Below are positions 45,672 through 58,056 of a stretch of DNA of 64,000 nt, piece by piece. The notes below the pieces were generated by a model, which saw only the letters and a program-made list of their open reading frames with translations, made no database searches and was not told the origin of the DNA. A program made the position numbers and the translations under genes. The DNA is taken from the NCBI RefSeq assembly GCF_036850765.1, contig NC_089493.1, positions 123,386,239 to 123,450,238 on the forward strand, given 5' to 3'. The DNA is from Saccopteryx bilineata. Lineage: Eukaryota > Chordata > Mammalia > Chiroptera > Emballonuridae. Position 1 is the stretch's first letter. Every line of letters starts with the position of its first letter.

Positions 45672-47134
45672 GAGTCTCTCTCCTTTCTGTATCATCTCTA
45701 GTTGCCTGTCTTCAGTGTCACTGATTATTTTCTCTATCTGGTTTATTCTATTAGCTAAACTTGCTACTTCAGTCTTCCATTCATGTATTAAGTTCTTCAT
45801 CTCTGTTTTTAAAGTTTCAATCTCCTTGGTGAGATATTCTTTTTGTGCATTGATTTGTATTCTGAGCTCATTAAGTTGCCTATTGGTGTCTTTTTGCATC
45901 TTGTTGAGTATTTTCAGAATTTCAATTTTAAATTCTCTATCATTTAACTCCATTTAGCTTCCATGTGATTAAGATTTTTTTCTGAAGATTTTTCATTTTC
46001 TTTCTGAACTACATCTCTGTTTTGTATAGCCATGGTATTTTATCTCTTCTCCTTTGATGGCATTTGAAAATGGTCTTGTTAAGAACCTTAACAAAAAAAA
46101 ATTTTTTTAATTTTTAAAAAATACAATTAAAAAATATAAAAACTTTAAAAATTATGACAAGTAAGAAAGATAAACTATAGGAAAGAAGACCAAAAAGAAA
46201 AAAAAATTAAAGAAAAAAAGCACTCACAAAAAAAGAATAAAAATAAAAAATGTTAAAAAGTGAAATTAAAAACTGAACGAGAGAAAAATGAATAAGAAGG
46301 AAAAAGGGAAAAAGAAGGGGGAAAAGGAAACATACATTTCAGTTTTGAGAGATTTCTTGCAGTAGGTGTTGCTGTATTACAACTTTTAGCTTTGTGAATT
46401 TCCTGAGTTGTCTGCTGAGTTGTTGCTGTCACAATGATGTAAGCTGTGCCAGAGTCCGTCTTGGTGAGTGAAATGTGTTGTGAGGACTTTGTGGCTCTAA
46501 CAGTGGTATTCCCAGGCTTCCAGATGCTCCTTCCCACATCTCAACAGATTTAGGGACTAGACTTGAACATCTCTGTCCTTCAGGGGAGAGAGCAGTTTTG
46601 GAGAGCTAGCTGTGCAGTTTGTCTCTGCCAGTTTTCATACTGTAAGGTGAAGATGCTGCAACCACACTTTAGTTTTCTCTGTCTCTGCTGAGTGTGGGCT
46701 GCAGTCAGACCTTGGAAACACTGGCCATGACCCTATACTCTGGCCACTTTATTTTATCTCCCCTTTGCCTCTCTGTCTCACTGCTCCTCCCAGCAGAAGA
46801 AAACCCAGTCACTCCAAGTTTTCCTCTCTGTATCCCTCACACAAAATCCAGGGATCCCAAGCTTTCCTCCTCCCCATAGTTCAGCATAGAGAAAAAAATA
46901 GTCATTCCAAGTTTGTCTCCTTTCCAAAGCCCACCACAAATGTGCTTTATCTTCTGTCTTTCTTTTCACCCCATCTCACCTTTAGTCCATTTGGTGATGG
47001 ATCTTTCAGGCACACCTGTGAGCCCAGCTGGGGTTTATTTCCTCCCGTATAGCTGTTCAGTGTTCAGTTTGTTGAAATTTCAAGGGGAGATATCAGGAGT
47101 ATCTTTCATGCTACCATTACTCTGATGTTATTCC

Positions 47135-47143
47135 AATATAATT
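47135..47143. repeat. L1-B target-site duplication, right
   Basis: AATATAATT, matching 31883-31891. Confidence 0.75.
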
Positions 47144-50100
47144 TCAATATTCTAAATTTATTGATACTGCTTGTATCCAAACATGTTGTCTAGCCAAGGA
47201 AGTGTACCATGAACACTTAAAAAAATATATTTTCTAAAAAAAAATGTGTATTCTGCTGCATTAGGGTAAAATCTTGTAAAGATAGCAATTAAATCCAGTT
47301 TATCAACTGTGTCATTTAAGGCTGCTCTTTCTTGCTTGCTTTTCTGTCTGGAGGATTTATTCATTGATATTGTGGGGTGTTAAAATCCCTTACTATAATT
47401 GTATTTCTGTTGATCTTGACCTTTTTTCCCATAAAAATTTGCTTCATTATATATTTATGTGCTCTTATACTGGGTGCACAAATATTTACAATGGTTATAA
47501 TCTCTTGTTGGACTGATCCCTTTATCATTATGTAGTGAACTTCTTTGTTCCTAATTATAGGCTTTGTTTTAAAGACTATTCTGCCAAACATAAGTATTGT
47601 GACCCCAGGTTTTGTTTATTTTTCTTATTTTTCTTTTCACTTGCATGAAATATTTTTTCCATCCTTTCATTTTCAGTCTATGTATATCTTTTGTTCTGAG
47701 ATGGGTCTCTTGTAGATAATATATATACAGGTCTTGTTTTCTTATTCATGCAACTTCCCTGTGTCTTTTGATTGGAGCACTTAATACATTTACATTTAAG
47801 GTTATTATTGATGTGTACTTATTTATTATTTTTTACTCTTTAAACTTATAATCCTCTTTCTGGGAAGCTCTTTATTTTTCCTTTAATTTTAAATAATATC
47901 TTTGTTGGATAATGTTTCTTGAAGGTAGGTCCTTGTTTTGTATCACTTTGAATATTTCTCGCCAAACTCTTCTGGCCTGAAGTGTTTCTGTTAAGAAGTC
48001 ATGTCAGCCTTATGGGAGCTCCTTCATAGGTAATTTATTGCTTTTCTCTTACAGTTTTTAGTATTCTTTCTTTGTCTCTTAAATTTTGCATTTTAATTAT
48101 GATATGTCTTGGTGTGTGCCTCCTTGGGCTCATCTTTAATGATGAGCTTCTTGAACTTGTGTGACTTTTTTCTTCATTGGGTTAGGAAAGTTTTCAGCTG
48201 ATTTCTTCAAACAATTTCTCTGTCCCTTGTTTGTTCATTTCTCCTCTAGGAACCTCTATGATGCAGATGTTGTTTCTTTTCATGTTGTCACAGAGGTGTC
48301 TTAGAGTTTTCTCAGTCTTTTTGAGCCTCTTTTCTTTTTGATGCTCTTCTTCTCTGCTTATGTTTATTTTGCTCTCCAAATTACTGATTCAATTCTCAGC
48401 TTTATTCAGCCTGTTGTTGCTTCCTTCTAGTGCAGTCTTCATTTCAGATATTGTATTTGCCATTTCTGACTGGTTCTTTTTTATGGTTTCAATGTCCTTT
48501 TTAATGCTTATTAAGTTCTCACTCTAATCATCCATTTTTGTTATTCTAAGATCCTTGAGCATCCTATAACCATTATTTTAAACTCTACATCTGGTAGTTT
48601 AGTTATTTTTATTTTATTTAGTTATTTTCTGAGAATTTTTCTGTTTCATTTGGGTCATATTTCTTTATCTGCCCATTTTATCTGTGTATTAAGTAGCTCT
48701 GCTATGACTCCTAAATTTATTGTGGCATCTGTTTGAGGAAGATGGGTTCAAAAGATGGTACTAACCTTCAGGCCTCTGAGTTCCTTGCTCTCATAATGCT
48801 TCTTGAGGGTTGTATTTACCTTCCTGTTGTATGTAAGTTTTGAATGCAGTTGGTCCTTTCATGTGTGGCATTATCTTTTCAGTCTGGCTGACCTAAGTGT
48901 CAACCTTGATCACATGTATTAGATGCTGTGCAGTGCCTGTCCTGTTGGGCATATATATTCTCTACAGTGTCTGGTGGCTGCTGGACTTCTCCTTTGGGCA
49001 TACTGTTTGTGTAGCTAGCTGAGTGTAGCATTGGTGAGGTCTGCCACCTACTACTAGTTCTGTTGATTCTATGTCCTCTTGGGCATGGTGGGGTATGGGT
49101 TAGCATCAGCAGTTGTTTTTAACTTGCTGTGGACTACCTATCTGGAACTACCACTCTGTTCACTGTTTGTGTCTGCATCTTCTGTTTCTGGGTGTGTGAG
49201 GGGGAGATGTGTATAAAGATCAGCTTCCTCCTGCTTAGAGTTTACAGCAGCTCCATAAAAGGGCCCAGCTTTGTAAGATTTGTCTCCACTTTTCAGCTGC
49301 TCTACCTCCTCTTGCAGCTGCCTGGTCTTCCCACAGAGTCTTCTACAGAAGGACTACAGTGTGGGCTCTAACTCTCTAACTCACCTCACCCCACCAACTC
49401 CTGTCCTGTACAGGTTGCAAGCTTGGTGAGTTAGAGTCACTGAGTCAGGATGACAATGTTAGTGAAACCCCCTACTTGAGGGTTCTCTTGGTCAGGAGCT
49501 TAATATGGGGAAAGTGGCCTCTACTCCAGAGCCTAATCCTTCAAACACTGCTGTATACCCTAATTCTATTTCTCCCCAGTGAGGTAAATAGTAGGTTCAG
49601 ATTAGGTGGGACTGACAGTTCCCTCTGCAGAAATTTTCCAGCTGGAGATGCCCTGGTGTCAGGGAGGAAGACTGATAGAGTCTTCTAATGGGGCTTACTG
49701 TGTCCCTAGAAAGTGGCTAAGCCCTTTGATCAGTGCAAACAATAGGCTCCAGGGAATGCCTGTGCTCCAGGCCTCTCATCCTTCTCCCTGTAGAACCTAG
49801 CCCAGTGGGGCAGGAATCCAAGACTTGGGCCAGCTGACTGTGAAGCTCCACTTGGTCCAATGCATGCACAAGCTATTGTGCAGGTGCTGACTACAGAAAG
49901 CGAATTCACCTCAGCTGGTCCAAGTGTAAAACAAATCCTCCCTTCAAATATGCCACTAGCAAGAGATGTGTCCTGCTCTAATGCTCTCTATACCTGGCCA
50001 CTGCATGTGCTGGCCTCCCAGAAGTGAACTGTTACAGAGCATTGCAAGACAGACACTGCCCATGAGCATCCCTCAGAAACCTTCTTGAAGCTACAAGCAA

Positions 50101-51290
50101 ATAAGAGGTTGTGGATGCCTCTGCTCAGCCCAGATGCACATGGAAATACTAAGCTGCATATCTAGGCTGGTGTTTACCCACATTGGGCCCAGGGCAATTC
50201 AGCAAAAGGCCCAGGTTCCCTGAGATTAGCCTCCTGCTGCCTCTTTCTGCTGGCTGCTTGTTGGGCTCAGCTACTGAGAAAACCTCTGGTAGACTCTAGA
50301 GCCTGGGGAAATTCATGAATTAGAAAGCATGGTGGGTGGCCCGTGGCCCCAGGTGTTAGTCTGTCCTTACTTTTTTCACAGGCCTCAGTAGGGTATATCC
50401 AGGAGTCTGGTATGTGTGGCCTATGCAACCCAGAGGTGTGGTCTGCTCTCAGTTTGCACAGTGTCTACTGAATCTCCTGTTAGGCAGAAGCACCAGTCAT
50501 AGTCTCAGGAGCATCTTGGGAAAAGCTCTGACCTCAACACTAGAAAACCCAGTCACTGAAACACCCATCTGCCTCCTGGCTTCTCATAATGGCCCAGTCT
50601 GCATGGGGTGGGGCAAAACAGATCCCCAAGTGTGGGACAGTTGCTTTCTGCCAGGATGGTGCAGCACAAAGGACACTGCTCCACCCTAGAAAAATGGCAA
50701 CTGCAGTATTAAAGAATAACTCAGCACAGGGGTTCCAGTGGATATCCCCCACCATGTCTCTCCCTGGCCACCAACTTCATACTCTCTTCATGCAACTCTA
50801 GTCCTCTCATCCCTCCTTCCACTAGAGCCCCGATAAGTGTCTATGGACCAAATTTTCTGTGAGGGCCCTTTAAGAAAAAATTTGTGTCTCCAAGAGCACC
50901 GTCTCTTTCTCACAGTCAGAAACCTCACTGCTTTTCACTGCCAAATGTTGTGTGAGCACCTTCTCTGGGTTGTGGTGTGCTAGTCTGGAGCACCCAGCCT
51001 GGGACTTAGGACAATTCCCTCTCAGGGAAAACCTCTCCACAGTGAGGCACAGTGAGAGTCTCTCTGGACCCTCATCCCCACTTGCTCCTTTTCTTATCTC
51101 CATCCTTTCTACCAGTCTCAGTGTGGCTTCTGTAACTCCTTAGTTATGAACTCCTCTTCATTTAGTTCAAAATTGGTTCTTCAAGATGATTGTTCTTAAA
51201 TTTAGAGGTAATTCCAATTTGGTACTGAGAGGTGGCAGTTGGAATGTCTGTCTACTCTGTTGCCATCTTGGAATCCAACCCTTCATTTTC
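47144..51290 (-). mobile_element. L1-A, 5' part (endonuclease, ORF1, long 5'UTR)
   Basis: It resumes in the endonuclease domain (47158-47591, readable DFNTPQYQ and ANIRAHKYI-like segments), reaches the ORF2 start near 47840, then ORF1 (about 47870-48690, with HLCDNMKRNNICIIEVPRGE at 48194-48379). A long 5'UTR of about 2.6 kb follows. Its sense start contains CCAAGATGGCAACAGAG near 51270, a YY1-like core as in L1-1. ORF1 resembles the L1-1 lineage. Frames are heavily broken. Confidence 0.82.
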
Positions 51291-51305
51291 TCTCTTACTT
51301 CTTTT
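51291..51305. repeat. L1-A target-site duplication, right
   Basis: TCTCTTACTTCTTTT, partner of 28191-28205 with one mismatch. Confidence 0.7.
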
Positions 51306-52690
51306 GAAATTTTCTCTTTGTATTTAACCTTTGCCATTTTAATTATTATTTGTCTTGGTGTGGGCTTCTTTGGATTCATCTTGTTTGGGTCTTTCTGTAC
51401 TTCTCAGACTGTGTGCTTTTTCCTTCATTAAGTTAGAAAAGTTCCCAATTACTATTCTTTGAAATAGATCCTTTTCTTCCCCTTCTGGCACCCCTATCAT
51501 GCAGATGTTATTATACTTCATGTTTTTTCAAATGTCCCTTAAACTATCCTTATTTCTGTAAATTCTTCTTTATTTTGCTCCTCTGATAGGGTGTTTACCT
51601 CTACCTTGTTTTTCAAATCACTGATTTGAAGCTCCACTTCATCCAATCTGTTGTTTACTCTTTCTGGTGTATTCTTGATGTCAGATATTGTATTCATTTC
51701 TGACTGGTACTTTTTTATGGTTTCTATATACATTTTTATGCTTTTGTAATTCTCACTAAGTTCCTTGTAGTTTTTATATTGTTTCTTGAGCACCCTTATA
51801 ATAATTTTTTAACTTAATGTCTGATAAATTGCTTGCTTCAATTTTATCTAGCTTCTTTTCTAGATATTTCTCCTGTACTTTTATTTAGGGAATGTTTCTC
51901 TGTCTCCCTCATTTTGGCTTCCTCTTTTTGTTTGTTTCTATATATTGTGTAGATCCACTATGACTTCCTGTCTTGTTAGGGTGGCCTTAAGTAGTTAGTA
52001 TTCTGTGGGGCCCAGTGGTATAGTCTTTTTTATGATCTGAGCTGGGTGCTTTAGGGATGCCTATGTGTATGTTATGTGGACTGTCTGTTGTAATTGAGTC
52101 TTGATTGCTGTTATCCTATTTGTGCATAGGGTCAACCCTCATGCTGGCTGACTGTGAAGATTAATCCCACCACAGTGAATAAGCTGCTGTGCTGGTGCTG
52201 ACCATATGAAGCAAAATTCACCTCAACAGGTTCTAGTGCCTGCTGAGATCTCCTATTGGATATGCCATTTGTAAAGCTAAATGAATCCTGGTTTAATGTT
52301 GTCTAAAGCTGGTCTCTGGGTGTGTTGGTCTGGGGCCTCTTGGAGAAGACTCTAGTGCAGTCCAATATCAGACATTGCCTATAACTATCCCTGGGCAACC
52401 TGTTTGGAACTACAGAGCAACCACAGTTTATGGCCATCTCTTCCGGGTTTGGGTTGCATGGGAAGGACCAAGATGCACATTAAGGCTAACTTTGACCAGC
52501 ACCAGGCCCAGGGGCAGGTCAGCAAAAGTTTCAAGACACCGTGAGATCCACCTCAGCCTACTTCCACCTGCTGGTTGCCTTTAGGCTCAGTCACTAAAAG
52601 AGTTTCTGGTGATATTTGAGTTTCATGAAGTAGGTTCTCAGTGAGTCACCAGGTAGCAGAGTGGTGTTCACCAGAGCTATACAGGTTTAA
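51306..52690 (-). mobile_element. L1-0, 5' part (ORF1 and 5'UTR)
   Basis: Continuation of the outermost L1. ORF1 is at 51306-51850, with KKPTPRQIIIKMAKVK and MKYNNICMIGVPEGEEKD readable on the minus strand, and a coiled-coil piece at 51539-51793. The rest to about 52690 is 5'UTR-like. The 5' boundary is not precisely visible and no TSD for L1-0 was found. Confidence 0.72.
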
Positions 52691-53834
52691 ATATATTTCA
52701 AAGTTTTCTAAAACAAATATTCTTAAATGGGAGGGGTATCTTTCCTTATTCTCAAAAGGGAGATTTAGCCTATTATTTTTCCTCTTGTATTTGACACTAT
52801 AAGCCCTTATGGTAGTAAAAGACACAAAAAATGACAGATTATTTTATTATAGATCACAACCAGAGTGCTTTTTTCCAAAATATATGAAACATCAGCTTAT
52901 GTAAAAGAATATATTCTAAAGTCAAGAAATAAATATGTAGTTTACATGACATGCAGGTTACAAAGTCCACTGAAGCAAATCTCAAACTTTAATGTGTATT
53001 TGAATCACTTGGAAATCTTGTTAAAACACTAATTCTGACTCACTATGAATGGGGTGGAATCTGAGATTCTGTGCTTCTAACAAGCTTTTAGGCAAAGCTC
53101 ATGCTTCCAATCTACTACTATGGAGTGAATGTAAAGGCTCTCTATCAGTTATTCACAAAGTTTAGTACCCAAACTAGCAGCATCAGTATCACTAGGGAAC
53201 TTGTTAGAAATGAAGATTTCTAGGCCTAGCCTAGATTACTAAATCAGAGATACCATTCTGAATTGTAACAACCTTTTCTGGTCATTCTGGTGCATTCAAC
53301 AATGTAATAACTCCTTGCTGTAGATTGATGATTCTTACATTTAGATGTACATTGGAATCACCTGGAAAAAAAAAACACCTGCATCCCCTCTCTCCACAAC
53401 TTTCAAGATTCTCATTTAACTGGCAAGAAGCAAAACCTAGGAGTTTTTAAATCTTCTCAGGTGATTCTAATATGCATCAAAATTTGAGAGCCACTGAATT
53501 AGCACAAGCAGGAATCTGCTCATTTCTGTATTCCAAGTGCTTAGAACAGTGTCTGTCACTAGTTGATATTCTATAAATATTTATTCAATGAATCAAAGTA
53601 TGAGCAGAAAAACAAACCCTGAGTTACTATAAGAAAATTTTGCTAGACAATATTCAGAGAAAACATCATATATGTCATCCTCCTCTCCAATGGGAAAACT
53701 CTTTTCATTTCAGAACACAATATAGACATGATTTTTCCCACCAAAATCTATTTGAAATTCTCACTTATCATCACAGCCCTGTCTTGGAACCTGAAAACAA
53801 ACTCAAAGCTTAGAGATTTAAAAAAAAAAGTCAG
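52691..53834. mobile_element. MER5-like hAT relics in old unique DNA
   Basis: Three stretches resemble ancient nonautonomous hAT elements of the MER5 group: about 52975-53125, 53140-53275 and 53325-53510. The typical phrases are CATCAGTATCACTAGGGAAC with TTGTTAGAAATG, and GAATCACCTGGAAA. At about 53530-53595 a CAGTGTCTGTCAC...ATAAATATTTATTCAATGAA segment resembles the end of an L2 or MIR element. All are diverged. The remainder is unique DNA without a gene. Confidence 0.6.
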
Positions 53835-54211
53835 GCCTGGCCAGTTGGCTCAGTGGTAGAACATCAGCCCTGTGTGTGCAAGTGCCAGGTTTGATTCTTG
53901 GTCAGGGCACACAGGAGGAGCATCCATCTGCTTCTCCACCCTTCTCCCTCCCCCTTCTCTTTTTCTTTTCCTCCTGCAGCCATGGTTCAAATGGTTCAAC
54001 CAAGTTGGTCCTGGGCCCTGAGGATGGCTCCATGGCCTCATCTCAGGTGTTAAAATAGTTTGATTGCCAAACAACAGAACAGCAGCCCCAGGTGGGCAGA
54101 GCACCGCCCCATAGGGGGCTTGCTGGGTGGATCCCAATCAGGGTAGGTATATCTGGGAGTCTGTTTCTGCTTCCCTACCACTCAGTTAATTAAAAAAATA
54201 ATTAAAATTTT
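53835..54211 (+). mobile_element. tRNA-derived SINE, long type, plus strand
   Basis: Head GCCTGGCCAGTTGGCTCAGTGG with an A box, then a diverged B box (GGTTTGATTC near 53888). Body and A/T-rich tail end near 54211. TSD AAAAGTCAG at 53826-53834 and 54212-54220. More diverged than the copy at 57467. Confidence 0.9.
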
Positions 54212-54317
54212 AAAAGTCAGAATGAAAACTAAACATCACTGTTACATATAACAAAATTAATATACAAAACATGAAGTTGCTAAGTTGTAGAGTATTAAAG
54301 GAGACAAAACTCTATAG

Positions 54318-55189
54318 CAGGGGTCCCCAAACTATGGCCCGTGGGCCGCATGCGGCCCCCTGAAGCCATTTATCTGACCCCCGCTGCACTTCTGGAAGGG
54401 GCAGCTCTTTCATTGGTGGATGCATCCTGTGCTCCTGGAGTACTGTATGTGGTGACACCACAAAGCGCGGTGCCGTTCACGTACAGTACTACTTCCTGTG
54501 ACGTGGAAGGCATGCGTCACTGTTCTGGAAGCACGTCATATCACTTGTTACGGCTAGCAGTGACAAATATGGAACCGGACATTGACCATCTCATTAGCCA
54601 AAAGCAGACCCATAGTTCCCATTGAAATACTGGTCAGTTTGTTGATTTAAATTTACTTGTTCTTTATTTTAAATATTATATTTGTTCCTGTTTTGTTTTT
54701 TTACTTTAAAATAAGATATGTGCAGTGTGCATAGGGATTTGTTCATAGTTTTTTGGGGGGTTTTTTTGTTGTTGTTTTTTACAGAGACCGAGAGAGAGTC
54801 AGAGAGAAAGATAGACAGGGACAGACAGACAGGAACAGAGAGATGAGAAGCATCAATCATTAGTTTTTCGTTGCGCATTGTGACACCTTAGTTGTTCATT
54901 GATTGCTTTCTCATATGTGCCTTGACCGTGGGCCTTCAGCAGACCGAGTAACCCCTTGCTTGAGTCAGTGATCTTGGGTCCAAGCTGGTGAGCTTTTGCT
55001 CAAACCATATGAGCCCATGCTCAAGCTGGCAACCTCGGGGTCTCGAACCTGGGTCCTTGGCATCCCAGTCCGTCGCTCTATCCACTGCGCCACCGCCTGG
55101 TCAGGCCATAGGTTTTTTTATAGTCCGGCCCTCCAACGGTTTGAGGGACAGTGAACTGGCCCTCTGTGTAAAAAGTTTGGGGACCCCTG
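54318..55189. mobile_element. hAT-type nonautonomous DNA transposon with SINE inside
   Basis: The terminal inverted repeats CAGGGGTCCCCAAACT and AGTTTGGGGACCCCTG are exact complements over 16 bp. The 8-bp TSD is CTCTATAG/CTTTATAG (7 of 8). Excluding the SINE (54755-55106) the element is about 520 bp. It encodes no transposase; the open frame at 54341-54625 has no known domain, although it ends in DIDHLISQKQTHSSH, which may be a remnant of a longer hAT transposase. The intact inverted repeats suggest a moderately young element. Confidence 0.88.
54755..55106 (-). mobile_element. tRNA-derived SINE, intermediate type, inside hAT
   Basis: Same SINE type as 44857-45263 but with a single copy of the 73-bp segment. 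Head ends CCACTGCGCCACCGCCTGGTCAGGC; the B-box region is near 55040-55050 (GTCTCGAACCTGGG). The flanks CATAGTTTTTT (54744-54754) and CATAGGTTTTTTT (from 55107) form the TSD. Confidence 0.88.
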
Positions 55190-55197
55190 CTTTATAG

Positions 55198-56947
55198 TAT
55201 GGAAACAATAAAGGTTTAGGACCTGACACTAAATGTTGGCTTTGGCCGAAGATAGGATAGACTTTTAGAACAAAGCAACATAGACAATATCTTTTGGTCA
55301 ACCTAGTTACAAGTTCCTTAGTGGAAAAACAAATTGATATGAATATCCCTTAGCACAGTATTTGTAGTCATTGTATATAAAGTATTCATTGAGTTCATGT
55401 ATAGAAAAATATGTCATTTTATAAGGAATATTCAATCATAATCTAGAAACAGATTATTACTACAACATGAACTTTTCACTGCATGTCCATTTTTTTAGGT
55501 ATAACAAAAAAAATTAGGCAAAAAATATGAGTCATCTGTGGATGTCAAACTTCTCTGCATTAACTCATCACTCCATAAAGGTTCTAATCAAACCACTGCA
55601 AAATGGGTTAAATTTTAAAGGGTTTACTCTACATTCTTATAACACATATAGAAATAAAGGCTGTCCAAATATGCAGAATCACCTGCTGAAGCCCAAAAAT
55701 TAAGCATAGAAGTTAAAACCAGAGAAATCAGTGCATTGGGAAGAGAAATGAGAAATGGATTCATTTGCTCAAAGTTTAAAATGGACTATTGTGCATAAAG
55801 AAAAAGACATACCAAGAATTTTGTGTTTCCCATGGGAGAAAGGGACCCAGTCCCAGCTAACTTGTGATTCAAGCAATTCTGCTCTTTGCACCACATTAAT
55901 GATATAATTATATAGTTTTGTCAAATTTTTGAAATGACACATGGGAGAAAATGATTCCTTATCAGGTTTTCAAAAAGCTGTACCCAATGAAGTAGAAGAA
56001 AGTATGGCATATAGCTGCTAAAAGGACATAAAGTCTTCCCAGATATTTCAAACCCCTCAGCTAAGACTGATCAAATAAGAAACTGAAAAGCAAAGAATTT
56101 TAATTTTTTGGAATCTATCCCATATGAGAAAGAAAGTTTGATTTTCTATTTTAATTCCTTTAAATTTAACTTTTTTTTTACTTTATTTACAATTGTTCTG
56201 GTACATTATAGAATAACTCCCTTCAAAATGTTTTTCTAGGAGTGCCTGAGCAAGCATTAGACAATACTAGCACCTAGCCATTAATTAAAACATTTGATCA
56301 AAATTATTTTAGCATGCATTATAGAATAAACTTCCGGAAGGTAACTGAAAAAATTATAGTCATTCATCCCACTTTCTTAAACACAATGGTTTGGAAATGA
56401 AAGGAGAACTCTGAACACTAAAGTCTTTATTATTAAACATAAACTCTTTATTTACAAAATCTTCAGCTCCCTTTACTAAGGGACTTGCTAGCTAAATTAT
56501 AACCACCAGTAGTCCCACTATGTGCCAAATAGGCAGAAATAAATAAAGTATAGGCTAGAGGAAAAAGGAATATTGGTAATGTAGTTTGACTGCCTGAATG
56601 TAGCTAAATTTCTCAAACTTCAAAATGTTCATAATCTCTAAATCATACTAAATAAGGATAAATTCTCCATGAATTGTTGAAATATTTCTGACTGAGATTT
56701 AAAGTCAAATAATAGTTTTATAAAAATTATTCATGATCTTTCTTCAATTAAAATAACACCAGTAAAGATAGCATTTGACTTAATTAAGAAATGCACATAA
56801 ACAAAACTGAATGTGTGCATGTACATAGGTGTGTGTATACATATATATTTATATATTTAGAAGATTAAATAGACATACCAACATTTTCACAAATAGAGGG
56901 AAAAAAAACTGTTTTATAACAAAACAACTGTTCATTAAAAAAATGTA
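55198..56947. other. Unique noncoding DNA
   Basis: No gene, RNA or repeat recognised. AT-rich throughout, with no long open frame. Confidence 0.5.
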
Positions 56948-57136
56948 CTTCCGCTGATATGTGGTAGTACAATGGATAAAGTGTCAACCCTGAACACTGA
57001 GTTTGCCAGTTCAAATCCCTGGGCTTGCCTGCTCAAGGCATATATGGGAGTTGATGCTTCCTGTTCTTCCCCCTTCTCTCTCTTTTTCTCCCTTCTCTAA
57101 AATAAATACATAAAATCTTTAAATAAAATCCTTTAA
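56948..57136 (+). mobile_element. tRNA-derived SINE, short type, plus strand, diverged
   Basis: Head CTGATATGTGGTAGTACAAT, B-box region CCAGTTCAAATCCCTGG near 57007-57023, GGGAGTTGATGCTTCCTG, a pyrimidine block, and an AT-rich tail. Same family as 29699-29918 and 58017-58273. Confidence 0.82.
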
Positions 57137-57448
57137 AAAATATATACAGATTTCTAACTAATTGTAATCATTCACATTTAATATTCACTTTGTTTTTAGT
57201 GTGATTGTAGTAATAACTGAATTTTATATTTAGCAGTATAATCAACTTATTTAGATTTTGATCTTCAAGACAATTACAATAAATTGATGATAGAAACTAT
57301 ATTCTCCTTCCTAAAAAATGCAAATACTTTGTTAGTATTTCTCATAAATGTAATCTTTTCTTTGTTTTTCATTTTGGAATAACAATATAAAGAACAGAGA
57401 AATCATCTAATACATTTTTCACTGAGTTTTGTAAAAGCTTAGAACTGT

Positions 57449-57466
57449 TAGAAACTATTACCACAA
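57449..57466. repeat. SINE target-site duplication, left
   Basis: TAGAAACTATTACCACAA, repeated exactly at 57871-57888 (18 bp). Confidence 0.96.
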
Positions 57467-57870
57467 GGCCCTGGCCGGTTGGCTCAGTGGTAGAGTGTCG
57501 GCCTGGAGTGCAGAAGTCCTGGGTTCGATTCCCGGCCAGGGCACACAGGAGAAGCGCCCATCTGCTTCTCCCCCCCTCCCCCCCTCCTTCCTCTCTGTCT
57601 CTCTCTTCCCCTCCCGCAGCCAAGGCTCCATTGGAGCAAAGATGGCCTGGGTGCTGGGGATGGCTCCTTGGCCTCTGCCCCAGGCGCTAGAGTGGCTCTG
57701 GTCGCGGCAGAGCGACCCCCCCCCCCGAAGGGCAGAGCATCGCCCCCTGGTGGCAGAGCGTCCCCCCTGGTGGGCGCATGCCGGGTGGATCCCGGTGGGG
57801 CACATGCAGGAGTCTGTCTGACTGTCTCTCCCCGTTTCTAGCTTTGGAAAAATACAAAAAAAAAAAAAAA
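57467..57870 (+). mobile_element. tRNA-derived SINE, long type, complete and young
   Basis: The best-preserved copy of the long SINE here. GGCCCTGGCCGGTTGGCTCA starts the tRNA-related head; A box TGGCTCAGTGGTAGAG near 57480-57495; B box GGTTCGATTCC at 57522-57532. The body contains the CT-rich block, the GGCTCCATTGGAGCAAAG palindrome-like segment, and ends TTGGAAAAATAC before a pure A tail. A perfect 18-bp TSD and pure tail indicate a recent insertion. Transcription would be by RNA polymerase III from the internal promoter. Confidence 0.96.
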
Positions 57871-57888
57871 TAGAAACTATTACCACAA
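57871..57888. repeat. SINE target-site duplication, right
   Basis: TAGAAACTATTACCACAA, matching 57449-57466. Confidence 0.96.
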
Positions 57889-58012
57889 AGGAGCCTGGTA
57901 TTTTAAAAAAAGAAAAATATTTAATTTGATTTCAAAAGATAAATTGAAACAGAAGCTATTGCAAACCTTGCAATCCTACTGGAACAGAGGAAGGGCTTTT
58001 TATTATTTTTAT

Positions 58013-58016
<4 letters not shown>

Positions 58017-58056
<40 letters not shown>

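Larger units (their letters stand above)
43454..47134 (-). mobile_element. L1-B, 5' part (endonuclease, ORF1, 5'UTR)
   Basis: It continues L1-B. The ORF2 N-terminal endonuclease is at 43454-44303, with [13 protein letters not shown] readable at 43557-43784. ORF1 spans 44296-46063 and contains a SINE (44857-45263) and a local 45-bp duplication (45583-45671). Its coiled-coil frame is open at 45663-45953. The 5'UTR is 46064-47134 and ends (sense start) AATAACATCAGAGTAATGG, the same style of 5' end as L1-2 and L1-C but without a visible long monomer array. Confidence 0.87.

Noticed and set aside
27416..52690. Same orientation of all four nested L1s as evidence of directed insertion
   Set aside because: Three successive insertions matching the first has a 1-in-8 chance under no bias, so it is not evidence of a mechanism.
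57467..57540. tRNA gene
   Set aside because: A and B boxes are present, but the cloverleaf is not complete, the sequence continues into a SINE body with a poly(A) tail, and a TSD flanks it. It is the head of a SINE.
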